A DNA stretch of 64,000 nt from Phaeocystidibacter sp965659725. GTDB taxonomy: Bacteria; Bacteroidota; Bacteroidia; Flavobacteriales; Schleiferiaceae. The stretch is taken from positions 62,001-126,000 of the forward strand of contig CBFHXG010000002.1 in NCBI GenBank assembly GCA_965659725.1, written 5' to 3'. The notes beneath the pieces are model-generated. The model was not told the DNA's origin. It made no database searches and saw only the letters and a list, made by a program, of their open reading frames with translations. Position numbers and translations under genes: made by a program. This document shows positions 1 to 7,466 of the stretch, in pieces (the first letter of the stretch is position 1; each line of letters opens with the position of its first letter).

Positions 1-2
1 GT

Positions 3-167
3 TACTTTACGTCGCCATCTGATATTGTTGACATCCTAAATGACGACTTTGATTCGGATGAATGGACGGCAAGGACCAAGAAAAACACGAACCTCATCCG
101 TGAGCAATACGGTTGGAAATCCATTGCAGAACAGTATGAGTTGGTGTTTAGTCAGGTGAGAATATGA
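3..167 (+). CDS. C-terminal end of a probable family 4 glycosyltransferase (partial)
   Basis: Only the last 54 codons are present; the gene begins before the window. The frame is open from base 3 and stops at TGA 165-167. The tail contains YGWKSIAEQYELVF, which resembles the final helix of GT-B (family 4) glycosyltransferases, where a Y-x-W-x-x-I-A-x-x-Y pattern is common. The other two forward frames are closed within 40 bases. The assignment rests on this short tail alone. A sugar-lipid transferase lies nearby at 3.4-4.8 kb, so a surface polysaccharide role is plausible but inferred. Confidence 0.5.
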   Translation, partial: YFTSPSDIVDILNDDFDSDEWTARTKKNTNLIREQYGWKSIAEQYELVFSQVRI

Positions 168-232
168 TGTAAGGCTCTAGGCATCTTGACACCATTATTT
201 TCAGGTTAAAGAAGAAAGGTCGCCACCTTCTC

Positions 233-1906
233 TCACCAATCCGCCTCAGCTGTAATCAGCATTCTCTCCTTTGTAAACGGATGGTCGAATTCAATTTGCT
301 GCGCGTGTAGGTATAGTCTATCTGCTGGCGAACCGTAGAGGTCGTCGCCGATAATAGCACAACCCAAGCCGTCCACATGAGCAGCATGAACCCGCAGTTG
401 ATGCGTCCTACCGGTGAGCGGGTGAAACTGGACCCTAGTGGTTCCGTCACCTCTTTCAAGCACCTTGAACTGTGTAGTAGCCGTCTTACCGTGCTCATAA
501 CAAACCATCTGGCGTGGACGATCATCAAGGTCTACGCGCAATGGTAAGTTTATCCATCCTTCATCCTTTTCGACCTCGCCTTCCAACAAGGCGATATACG
601 TCTTATGCACTGTACGCTGTCGGAATTGAGCCTGAAGCCGTTTATGAGCTTTACGGGTCAATGGAATGAGAAGAATCCCTGAGGTGGACATATCCAGACG
701 ATGGACAATGAGGGGCCCTGTAGCGTTGGGATACATTTCCTTCATGCGTGTTAGAACCGAGTCTTCTACTAACTTACCTGGTACGGATAGGAATTCATGT
801 GGCTTATGTACTGCAACCAAATGCTCGTCTTCATATAGGATATCCAATTGTTTATCTGCTTGTGGTGGAAGCGTCATGGGATTCACCTGCAAACGTAAAC
901 CTTGGAGCATATGTCCGAGGATCGGTTCACACTTTCCGCGGCAGGAAGTGTAGAATCGCGTATGCTTTCTAACCTCATTACGCGGCGGCCTTCCCCACCA
1001 GAATTCAGCCATGCATATCGGTTTCAGTTCGTTCTGATAGGCGTAGTGCAAGAGCTTTGGCGCCGCACAATCTCCTGCTCCGGCAGGTGGGTTCTCATTG
1101 CGGGTATTTCGAAAAATGTTGTACAAGGAACGGTACTCACCTTCCGCGTTTAAAAACTGGAACTGCTCAAAGATCCTTCGCTGGAGGTCATTGGATCTTT
1201 CTCTGCGGGCTTCCTTTAACCGATGGATCTCACCTTCATGTTTTGCTATTCGGTCTTGTAGTTCTTTGAGGTCCTTTTTAAGAGAAGCATTGAGTCGTTT
1301 TAGCTGAATACTCAGCATTTTGCTTTCTTCCTTGAGCTCATCCTCTAACTGCTGTCGCTGGTCATCCGTCAAGTTTCCACTTGCTTCTCTTCTTAGATCA
1401 CGCTGCTTCTTCGCCTCACGGATCTCCTTTTTCTTTTGATCGATGAGAACGTTGGCCTTTTCGTGATGTACTTCAATGCTAGCCTTTAAGGCATGAAAAG
1501 AATCATCCGATTCAAGTTCCTCTACCCTTCTATTGATCTGATTGAGTTCTGCCTCTCCTTCTTTGTAGAACTCCCCTTCCACTAGAGTATCAAAAACGGG
1601 TGGCACAAATGAGGAGAGTACATTGGTTCCTGCCATCTTACCCGAAAAAGCCCTAAGATATCCTACATCGCCCTTTGGTGTTTGAACGACTAGAACACCG
1701 AACATCTTACCACAGGCTTTTGGCGGACTCGTTTGTTCCATTCCAAAATCGTGATGCCAATCCTGTTGGGATATTAGATAAGCCTGCAATTCCTTGGCTG
1801 CCTTCTCAGCCAATGCGTGCGGCGTATAATAGAATGGAAAATCGAAACTATCTGGTAGCTCGATATCAGAAATGTCTTCGTTGAAGTAAGTAAAACATGG
1901 TTCCAA
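233..1906 (-). CDS. RluA-family RNA pseudouridine synthase with long coiled-coil N-terminal extension
   Basis: Predicted to isomerise uridine to pseudouridine in RNA. The C-terminal third (about residues 350-557) is a complete RluA catalytic domain with the HRLDMSTSG motif carrying the catalytic Asp and the later GRTHQLRVH motif. At 557 residues it is about twice the length of a simple RluA. The extra N-terminus has a globular part (about 1-110), a highly charged Lys/Glu-rich coiled coil (about 120-235) and a segment with LLHYAYQNELKPICMAEFWWG. The start is TTG at 1906; no in-frame ATG lies near it, and a TAnnTTTG promoter box ends only 5 bases upstream, suggesting a leaderless mRNA. The RNA target cannot be deduced. 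The catalytic assignment is firm; the role of the extension is unknown. Confidence 0.88.
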   Translation of the reverse strand: MEPCFTYFNEDISDIELPDSFDFPFYYTPHALAEKAAKELQAYLISQQDWHHDFGMEQTSPPKACGKMFGVLVVQTPKGDVGYLRAFSGKMAGTNVLSSFVPPVFDTLVEGEFYKEGEAELNQINRRVEELESDDSFHALKASIEVHHEKANVLIDQKKKEIREAKKQRDLRREASGNLTDDQRQQLEDELKEESKMLSIQLKRLNASLKKDLKELQDRIAKHEGEIHRLKEARRERSNDLQRRIFEQFQFLNAEGEYRSLYNIFRNTRNENPPAGAGDCAAPKLLHYAYQNELKPICMAEFWWGRPPRNEVRKHTRFYTSCRGKCEPILGHMLQGLRLQVNPMTLPPQADKQLDILYEDEHLVAVHKPHEFLSVPGKLVEDSVLTRMKEMYPNATGPLIVHRLDMSTSGILLIPLTRKAHKRLQAQFRQRTVHKTYIALLEGEVEKDEGWINLPLRVDLDDRPRQMVCYEHGKTATTQFKVLERGDGTTRVQFHPLTGRTHQLRVHAAHVDGLGCAIIGDDLYGSPADRLYLHAQQIEFDHPFTKERMLITAEADW

Positions 1907-1911
1907 GTGTG

Positions 1912-1919
1912 CAAAAATA
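1912..1919 (-). promoter_or_regulatory. -7 promoter box TATTTTTG of the RluA-like gene
   Basis: This is a perfect match to the Bacteroidota -7 element TAnnTTTG, read on the minus strand, with 5 bases between its G and the TTG start codon. I see no convincing TTTG at the -33 position. Confidence 0.55.
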
Positions 1920-2071
1920 GGGGATGTTTAGCTTTTAGCTTTAACGGAAGAAAGCAGACCCACTCCTGTTTGTCAACACCTTCCTCGAAAAGTTGTCCAC
2001 GAAAGAGCTAATTGCTAACAGCTCTATCCTTCATCGTTTCTTCTCACCACGAGCGAACTAATCGCCAATCA

Positions 2072-2692
2072 CTACAAGAACGTCAACTGCTTCGGCTGAT
2101 CCAAGAACCAGCCCGTAACGCTGTACCGTGGTCGGTGACACTCCAGCACCTCATGTTCGATCTCTGACCGAAAACACACGAGCTTGCCTGCTTCGGGGAG
2201 CACGGATATCTCTGAACGATCTTCCGGATAGATCATCAATTGTCCGCCATCGGCGTCTTCCCACTCAGGGTTTAAATACAATACGAAGGAGACAACACGG
2301 TGGGCATTATGTCGAAATCGATCGGAGTGCCGCACATAACGAGTGCCTTTGGGGTAAATCGCATAATGACTTTCAAAGTCTTTCAAGCCCAAGAAACAAG
2401 AACGGTTCAGGTAAAGCATCAAGTCTTCCATTTTCGAAAGATATCTTTCCAAACCACCTTCTCTCAATTCAGGATCGATCCACAGGATCTCATCACCCCG
2501 AATGCTTTTATCTTTTTGAAAATCGATCTGTTTACCAATACCCGCTCTCTTGAACTCCCCCTCTTCGCGGTAGTCAATGGCGTTGCTTCGAATAGAAAGA
2601 GCCTCCTCTCTGCTAATGAATTCCGGGATTACGAACCAACCATCATCACTGAGTCCCTCAGCAATGCGGTCAAATAATGGCTGTCCAGACAT
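2072..2692 (-). CDS. 2OG-Fe(II) oxygenase, prolyl-4-hydroxylase-like
   Basis: A 206-residue single-domain dioxygenase that would couple decarboxylation of 2-oxoglutarate to hydroxylation of a substrate, probably in the cytoplasm because no signal peptide is seen. The facial triad is visible: H122-S-D124 in RHSDRFRHN, H180 in SEIEHEV, and the 2OG-binding Arg at R189 in RPRYSVTGW. This layout matches small bacterial SM-20/EGLN-like prolyl hydroxylases. Such enzymes act on EF-Tu or other proteins in some bacteria; the substrate here is unknown. It is monocistronic, with a gap on both sides. A TAATTTTG box ends 4 bases before the ATG. Confidence 0.85.
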   Translation of the reverse strand: MSGQPLFDRIAEGLSDDGWFVIPEFISREEALSIRSNAIDYREEGEFKRAGIGKQIDFQKDKSIRGDEILWIDPELREGGLERYLSKMEDLMLYLNRSCFLGLKDFESHYAIYPKGTRYVRHSDRFRHNAHRVVSFVLYLNPEWEDADGGQLMIYPEDRSEISVLPEAGKLVCFRSEIEHEVLECHRPRYSVTGWFLDQPKQLTFL

Positions 2693-2696
2693 TCAG

Positions 2697-2704
2697 CAAA
2701 ATTA
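2697..2704 (-). promoter_or_regulatory. -7 promoter box TAATTTTG of the 2OG oxygenase gene
   Basis: A perfect TAnnTTTG on the minus strand, with the ATG only 4 bases further on. Transcription starting the usual 5-8 bases after the box would leave no 5' leader. Confidence 0.6.
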
Positions 2705-3106
2705 CATCCTCAATGAATGGGTTGTACACCCTCAAAGTCACAAGGGAACAAATAATTTGATAGGAGTGATCAATTAGAAAACCAATCGAACGTAATAGTA
2801 CGATCGCGTAGGGTGAAAGCTCATTGGGAGTGAATCTGAAAGTTAGAATAGCGGTGGACAAGCGGAGGCACTGACGGATGGTTTGGATAAAGCTTTCGAT
2901 GAGCATCCAACAAGGATATTGATGATCTGCCTTTCATTGAAACTCATAGCGGGGTTTCCTGCACATGCTGCCAGGCAGGGTTTCCCAGTATTGGACTTTG
3001 GCAGGGTCATCTGGTAGGAGGGTTTGCCGAGTTTTCTGGCGGGGGAGAACAGGATTTGGAAGGGATGTTCTGGCGAGAGATTACTTGAAGAAGATTTTTA
3101 AGGTTC

Positions 3107-3130
3107 TGGAGAAGTCTTTGGAGAAGTCTC
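3107..3130. repeat. 12-bp tandem duplication TGGAGAAGTCTY
   Basis: Two adjacent copies, TGGAGAAGTCTT and TGGAGAAGTCTC, inside the G-rich gap. Confidence 0.8.
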
Positions 3131-3147
3131 GGGAGGGCAGTCTTATG

Positions 3148-3329
3148 TGGGGCCCCCAGCCCCACCCCGTTCTCAAGTTATGGGTAATAATAATAGCCGC
3201 ACGGCATTTCATAAGCCGATCGATCGAAAAAGAACGAACTGAATAACTACCCGTTTGTATCCGTTTATCATACGGATGATCCCGACAGGTGTTCGTAATT
3301 TGATAGCAGGGGCGGGGTTGGGGCCCCCA
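3148..3329. repeat. GC-rich inverted repeat with 21-bp arms
   Basis: The left arm (3148-3168) reads TGGGGCCCCCAGCCCCACCCC. The reverse complement of the right arm (3309-3329) matches it at 18 of 21 positions. The arms are separated by 140 bp that hold no gene. They stand out sharply from the surrounding average-GC sequence and could fold into a cruciform or a long hairpin if transcribed. Confidence 0.7.
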
Positions 3330-3407
3330 ACAATTGATCCACCTCCTCTCATCCTCACGCCTAACTTGTTCCTCTTCGCTTCATAAGAGACCCTTCCCCA
3401 ACCTTTT

Positions 3408-4766
3408 TCAAACGCCCTTACTTCTGCCACTGAACATATTCCAGATGGTCCAAAAGAAGACCTTCACGTCTAACAAGATCGACCAATGCTCGAGGTAGTA
3501 AACATCAGCTTTCACACGATCAGCCATATCGCTATCCTCACGTGTTTCACCTCGCAGACCCATGGCCTGAGCCAAACCTGTAATGCCCGGCTTGATCCAA
3601 TGCCGAACCATGAATTCATCGATACGTTGGCGATAACTCTCCGTGTGTTCGAGCATATGCGGACGAGGACCTACGATACTCATTTGTCCAAAGAGCACAT
3701 TGAAAAATTGGGGAAGTTCATCCAGGTTATGTCGGCGTAAAAACCTACCCACCCTTGTAACTCTAGCATCCTTTTCAGAAGCTTGTTGACCTTCCTTACC
3801 ATGATCTTTCACCATGCTCCGCAACTTATAGCAATCAAATTTTATCCCGTTCAATCCAGTTCTGCGCTGAACGAAGAATGGATGGCCCTTCGAGTCGATC
3901 CGGATAATGATAGCCAGAAGAGGCAATAACCAAGAAAGAATGCCAAGGATGATGATCAATGAAAAGATAAGGTCAAAGAACCGCTTGATGAGTCGGCTAT
4001 GCCAGTAACTCAATGGCTCCTTGCGAGGAATGAGAACAGGAACCTCACCCAACAGATCCACTCGTGCATGGCGTATGTTGGTCCACTTCAACTCTGGCAA
4101 GAATCTGAAACGGATACCCTCAGATTGCGATAATGCGTACCACTCGGCTATCCCTTCTTCTCCCCTATTGAATGCACAATATATCTCCGATGGACGCACG
4201 CCTTTGGCTATCCAATCCATAGCCTCTTGAGGGGTGGATGGCGACTTTATCAATCGATAGCCGTATTCTGGGTGCAGTTCGATTTCTTCTTTAAAACCAT
4301 CAGCTGCACTGTTGTTACCCACAAGCCAAACTTCACGAGCAAACCTACCACGGGTCAACCATCTTCTCCATTGGGATATGAAAAGCATTCTGACCAGCAA
4401 CACACTCACTCCGAAAGCCGAATAGAAATAGATCAAGAATAAACGGGAGTAGTAATCGCCCTTCAAACTAAAGGCGAGTACAGTAAATAGCACCAGATGT
4501 ATGATGAGTGAATTGAGGGCCCGTCCAACAGCAGTGCGGATCTCCGTTCCTGGTCGCAGGTCGTAAATGCGCAATCCAACACTGATCAACGCCCAACTCA
4601 GATTGAAGAAGACCAATAGCTGGATGTAGTAATTGTAATACTCCTCGTTCTCAACCTTCAAGTCATCAAAGCGCAGCCATCCTGCCAAGGCGAAGATCGC
4701 GTTGAGCAAGATAAGATCACCTCCAAGCTGAAGGATGCGTAGCAACTTTTGACTTCTATCGTTCAA
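3408..4766 (-). CDS. Polyprenyl-phosphate sugar-1-phosphate transferase (exopolysaccharide initiating enzyme)
   Basis: A WbaP/WcaJ-type enzyme that would load a sugar-1-phosphate onto undecaprenyl phosphate to start surface polysaccharide synthesis at the inner membrane. Residues 1-130 hold about four hydrophobic segments; a central nucleotide-binding-like CoA_binding_3 region (about 140-220, VWLVGNN) follows; the C-terminal bacterial sugar transferase domain (about 260-452) has KRFFDLIFSL, FVQRRTGLNG, YKLRSM, RRHNLDELPQFFNVL, SIVGPRP and KPGITGLAQ, all typical. At 452 residues it is the usual length. It starts 9 bp after the stop of the upstream M1 peptidase gene and so is probably cotranscribed with it. 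The sugar donor cannot be told from sequence. Confidence 0.93.
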   Translation of the reverse strand: MNDRSQKLLRILQLGGDLILLNAIFALAGWLRFDDLKVENEEYYNYYIQLLVFFNLSWALISVGLRIYDLRPGTEIRTAVGRALNSLIIHLVLFTVLAFSLKGDYYSRLFLIYFYSAFGVSVLLVRMLFISQWRRWLTRGRFAREVWLVGNNSAADGFKEEIELHPEYGYRLIKSPSTPQEAMDWIAKGVRPSEIYCAFNRGEEGIAEWYALSQSEGIRFRFLPELKWTNIRHARVDLLGEVPVLIPRKEPLSYWHSRLIKRFFDLIFSLIIILGILSWLLPLLAIIIRIDSKGHPFFVQRRTGLNGIKFDCYKLRSMVKDHGKEGQQASEKDARVTRVGRFLRRHNLDELPQFFNVLFGQMSIVGPRPHMLEHTESYRQRIDEFMVRHWIKPGITGLAQAMGLRGETREDSDMADRVKADVYYLEHWSILLDVKVFFWTIWNMFSGRSKGV

Positions 4767-4775
4767 GTATAGGCC

Positions 4776-7175
4776 TTATTCGATGTCCAATTCGATGTCT
4801 AATATACGTTCTACGAGTGCAATGTCATTTGGATGAGCATCTCGAAGTACAAAAGTGATCTCAGCAATCACTCTCTCTTTGTCCATATTTTGCAAATACC
4901 CTCGAACGGCACGAACCGCAGCATTTCGTAAATGTCGGTGTCGGCTTGTCAATTCAGCATATTGAAGATCTCTCAATGGTTTCTCCGCATACTTCAACTG
5001 GCCCAGCATCGCCCAGGCGGTAATTCGAATGTCGTTTGCATACGAAGGCCCAGCGAAATCCATGAGTCGAGGAATCCCATCTGGAGCCGAAGCTCCCTTC
5101 ACTAAAGGAATGTAATTGCCCACAAGCAAGTCGATGTCGCGATCAATCCCCCCACTGCGTTTATCCAATTGCTCGAACACCTCAACGATCCTACCGTTAT
5201 CGGCCGAGATAAGGGCAAAAGCGATGGACTTCGCTGTATTGTCGGTGATTATCGTGTCCATTGGAATAAACTCAAGGAACGCTTCGAACAGGTCCTCATC
5301 TATTTCCGTTGGTGGGAAATTATTAAAGAATTGCTCGGCATGCTCGGGATCTGAACGCCTGAGGCAGAAGAGCATGATCGATCTATAATCCTTGAATTGT
5401 TGTCTGCCAGCAATGGCCAAGATCGAATCCCGGGTACATTGCGGACCGATATCTATCATCAACCCTCCATTCTCTTGGAATAACTCATTCTCGAAGTTGA
5501 ACTTTGAGATCACTCGCGCCTGAGTGTATGGAGAGGATTGCATTAAATGGATAAAACGCAGACTATCAGGCATCTCAAAATCCCATGAGATCGGGTAGTC
5601 GTGATACGGGTCGAATTCGATTGTTCGTGTGGCTTCCCAGTTTGTTTCAAATCTTACGAACTCTTTCCATTGCGAGTTACTGAAGTCAACATATTCATCC
5701 GTATAATCAAACTCTGATTCCCAAATGCGAACTAGCATATTCGTGATTGGCAACGGATCCCCGTATTTGTTTACTTGTTTACCTCTAACAACGTACTCTC
5801 CCGTTGAATCCATCTCTATTTCTACCATTCCGGTGGACGAGTGAGGTGAACGCACAAACCCTTCGAAGAAAGGGTCGAGGTCGCATTCACAGGTTTCCTC
5901 GAACACATTTTGAAGATCATCTGTAGTGACCAACTTGAAGGCAAATCGATCTAGATAGATGCTAACGGCACTGTCGAATACTGCTGTTCCCACTTCTCGT
6001 TCGAGTGCTCGCAAGGTAAGTGCGCCCAACTGATAGAATCGGCTACTTCCCGCTTTGGAGTGTTGAAGTGGATATTGATCACGGCTGTTCGCTTCACGTG
6101 TCAGTTCGAAGGCTTCCATCCACGTATAGGTATAATATTCATGTCCGAACACCTCGCGTTCTGTTTCCATTTGATAATAGGTCGCAAAGCCCTCGTGCAA
6201 CCAGAAATCGTGAGAGCTCGGAACGGTCACTAAGTCGCCAAACCAGTGATGAGCAAGTTCGTGGGCATTGACATACACATAGTTTAGATCATGGAAATCA
6301 GCTGGTGTTGAAATGAAGTTTTCCGAGAAGATGGTAAGGGTAGTATTCTCCATAGCGCCATGTGGAAAGTTGGCCACGGGAACTTGTCGGTAGGAACTCC
6401 AAACATACGGATGATCGATGCGTTCATTCAGGTAATTCCAGATCTGTTCATTGGCATAGTAGGTTAGATCGGTGTCGTTCACATGATCGAGATACATGTA
6501 GTTAGCGCGAATCGGCTCTTGACCAATGATCTCCTCCCGATATTGCCCGATGACAAAGGCGATCAAATACGATGAATGTGGATGGTCCATGGCATAGGTC
6601 CATTCGATATCGTCCTCAACCTCTCTTTTTCGTACCAGCCGACCATTCCCGAGGACGGTAAAATCCTTGTCGAATCGGATGGTCATGGATGTTTTGAGTT
6701 TGTCATTTTGGGCATCTTGATGCGGTAGCCAATGCCGATGATCGATACCCTGACCTTGCGTAAATATCTGCTTGCGTGCTTGACCAGTGGGGTCGTTCCA
6801 GCCATTGAAATATATTCCTTTGAAGGGGCGAGATGTAAACTCGATAAAGATGGAGGCCTCTTCCCAATCACCTTCTGGATAGATCACTATTCCATCTTCG
6901 GTACGATCAAACTCTACTGCCTCACCATTGAACATGACCTGTTCATGAATAGTGATGCGCTTTTGGGCATCAAGGAATAAGGAGTCACTACCCTCCAATG
7001 CATGGCAAAAGATCTGAACCGCACCTCTTGCCACCCCTTCTTCGGGATCGAATTCGAGATAAAAATGCAGGCTATCCTGATCGAAGGTCAGCTCTCTGGG
7101 TGCGACATTATCTGGCTCAAAATTTTGAGCAACCAGACCGAGGGGAAGTAGAAAAGTAAGAATGAGACTTCGCAT
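4776..7175 (-). CDS. Exported M1-family zinc metallopeptidase (aminopeptidase N-like)
   Basis: Predicted to remove N-terminal residues from peptides outside the cytoplasm. A signal peptide (about 1-16, ending LVAQ) opens the protein. Both M1 signatures are present: the exopeptidase motif GAMEN (273-277) and the zinc site HELAH (305-309) followed 18 residues later by E328 in HEGF. The second half is the usual helical region and ends in HEAT-like helices (RNAAVRAVRGYLQ). There is no T9SS tail. Length 799 is usual for the Bacteroidota branch. It is followed closely by the sugar transferase gene. A TACCTTG sequence 5 bases before the ATG is a near match to the -7 box. Confidence 0.93.
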   Translation of the reverse strand: MRSLILTFLLPLGLVAQNFEPDNVAPRELTFDQDSLHFYLEFDPEEGVARGAVQIFCHALEGSDSLFLDAQKRITIHEQVMFNGEAVEFDRTEDGIVIYPEGDWEEASIFIEFTSRPFKGIYFNGWNDPTGQARKQIFTQGQGIDHRHWLPHQDAQNDKLKTSMTIRFDKDFTVLGNGRLVRKREVEDDIEWTYAMDHPHSSYLIAFVIGQYREEIIGQEPIRANYMYLDHVNDTDLTYYANEQIWNYLNERIDHPYVWSSYRQVPVANFPHGAMENTTLTIFSENFISTPADFHDLNYVYVNAHELAHHWFGDLVTVPSSHDFWLHEGFATYYQMETEREVFGHEYYTYTWMEAFELTREANSRDQYPLQHSKAGSSRFYQLGALTLRALEREVGTAVFDSAVSIYLDRFAFKLVTTDDLQNVFEETCECDLDPFFEGFVRSPHSSTGMVEIEMDSTGEYVVRGKQVNKYGDPLPITNMLVRIWESEFDYTDEYVDFSNSQWKEFVRFETNWEATRTIEFDPYHDYPISWDFEMPDSLRFIHLMQSSPYTQARVISKFNFENELFQENGGLMIDIGPQCTRDSILAIAGRQQFKDYRSIMLFCLRRSDPEHAEQFFNNFPPTEIDEDLFEAFLEFIPMDTIITDNTAKSIAFALISADNGRIVEVFEQLDKRSGGIDRDIDLLVGNYIPLVKGASAPDGIPRLMDFAGPSYANDIRITAWAMLGQLKYAEKPLRDLQYAELTSRHRHLRNAAVRAVRGYLQNMDKERVIAEITFVLRDAHPNDIALVERILDIELDIE

Positions 7176-7466
7176 GGCGTCAAGGTACGAAGGGATGATT
7201 GGATTATTGGAGGATCGGACAATCGGACTGATGGACTAATTTACAAGTTGAGGACTTTTCTATGAACCCTACGTATTCATGATTGTAAGGTTATCTAGGC
7301 TGATAAGGTTTCGTCTCAATTGCACAACAAGCGTAATGTCCATTGACGGATCGTTGTGCGGTTACGCCAACAGATAAACCCAGGAACGGATAAACTCAAA
7401 AACGTATCAACGTTCTCCCCCCTTGAATTCCCCACAACTCTCCCACTTTTTCCCCATTTTTGAAAA
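7176..7466. other. Divergent intergenic region between the M1 peptidase and recG
   Basis: No gene is seen. It holds the octamer repeat at 7197-7236 and looser relatives of it (ACGGATAAAC, ACGTATCAACG) around 7390-7412. CATTTTTG at 7457-7464, 2 bases before the recG ATG, is one base off TAnnTTTG, but so close to the start that it may be chance. Confidence 0.5.
7197..7236. repeat. Five degenerate octamers of pattern NATNGGAN
   Basis: Consecutive units are GATTGGAT, TATTGGAG, GATCGGAC, AATCGGAC and TGATGGAC. The last deviates in phase. Related ATCCG/CGGAT octamers occur at 62741-62780 and near 41666 and 3259. Confidence 0.7.

Larger units (their letters stand above)
2705..3407. other. 700-bp gap without a credible gene, rich in short G-biased repeats
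   Basis: No frame here gives a protein that resembles a known family, and the longest open frame (2965-3246, +) has a composition driven by repeats. The plus strand is strongly G-biased from about 2950 to 3160. Visible repeats are GGGTTTCC (2952-2959 and 2978-2985), the palindrome CTGCCAGGCAG (2968-2978), GGCAGGGT twice, TTCTGGCG (3034-3041 and 3068-3075), a 12-bp tandem duplication at 3107-3130 and a GC-rich inverted repeat at 3148-3329. It may be a decayed mobile or repeat element; nothing shows which. Confidence 0.5.

Noticed and set aside
1985..2005. Possible DnaA box (GTTGTCCACG) near 1993, and dnaN at 61 kb, as signs of a replication origin
   Set aside because: A single imperfect box, no AT-rich unwinding region and no dnaA; dnaN is not near the origin in many Bacteroidota.
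2005..2030. AGAGCT/AGCTCT hairpin downstream of the 2OG oxygenase gene as a terminator
   Set aside because: The stem is only 6 bp, itself self-complementary, and the T run is three bases; too weak to list.
2965..3246. Open frame of 93 codons on the plus strand in the repeat-rich gap
   Set aside because: Its composition follows the G-rich repeats (many Arg, Gly, Trp), it has no family resemblance and no -7 box in front; treated as non-coding.
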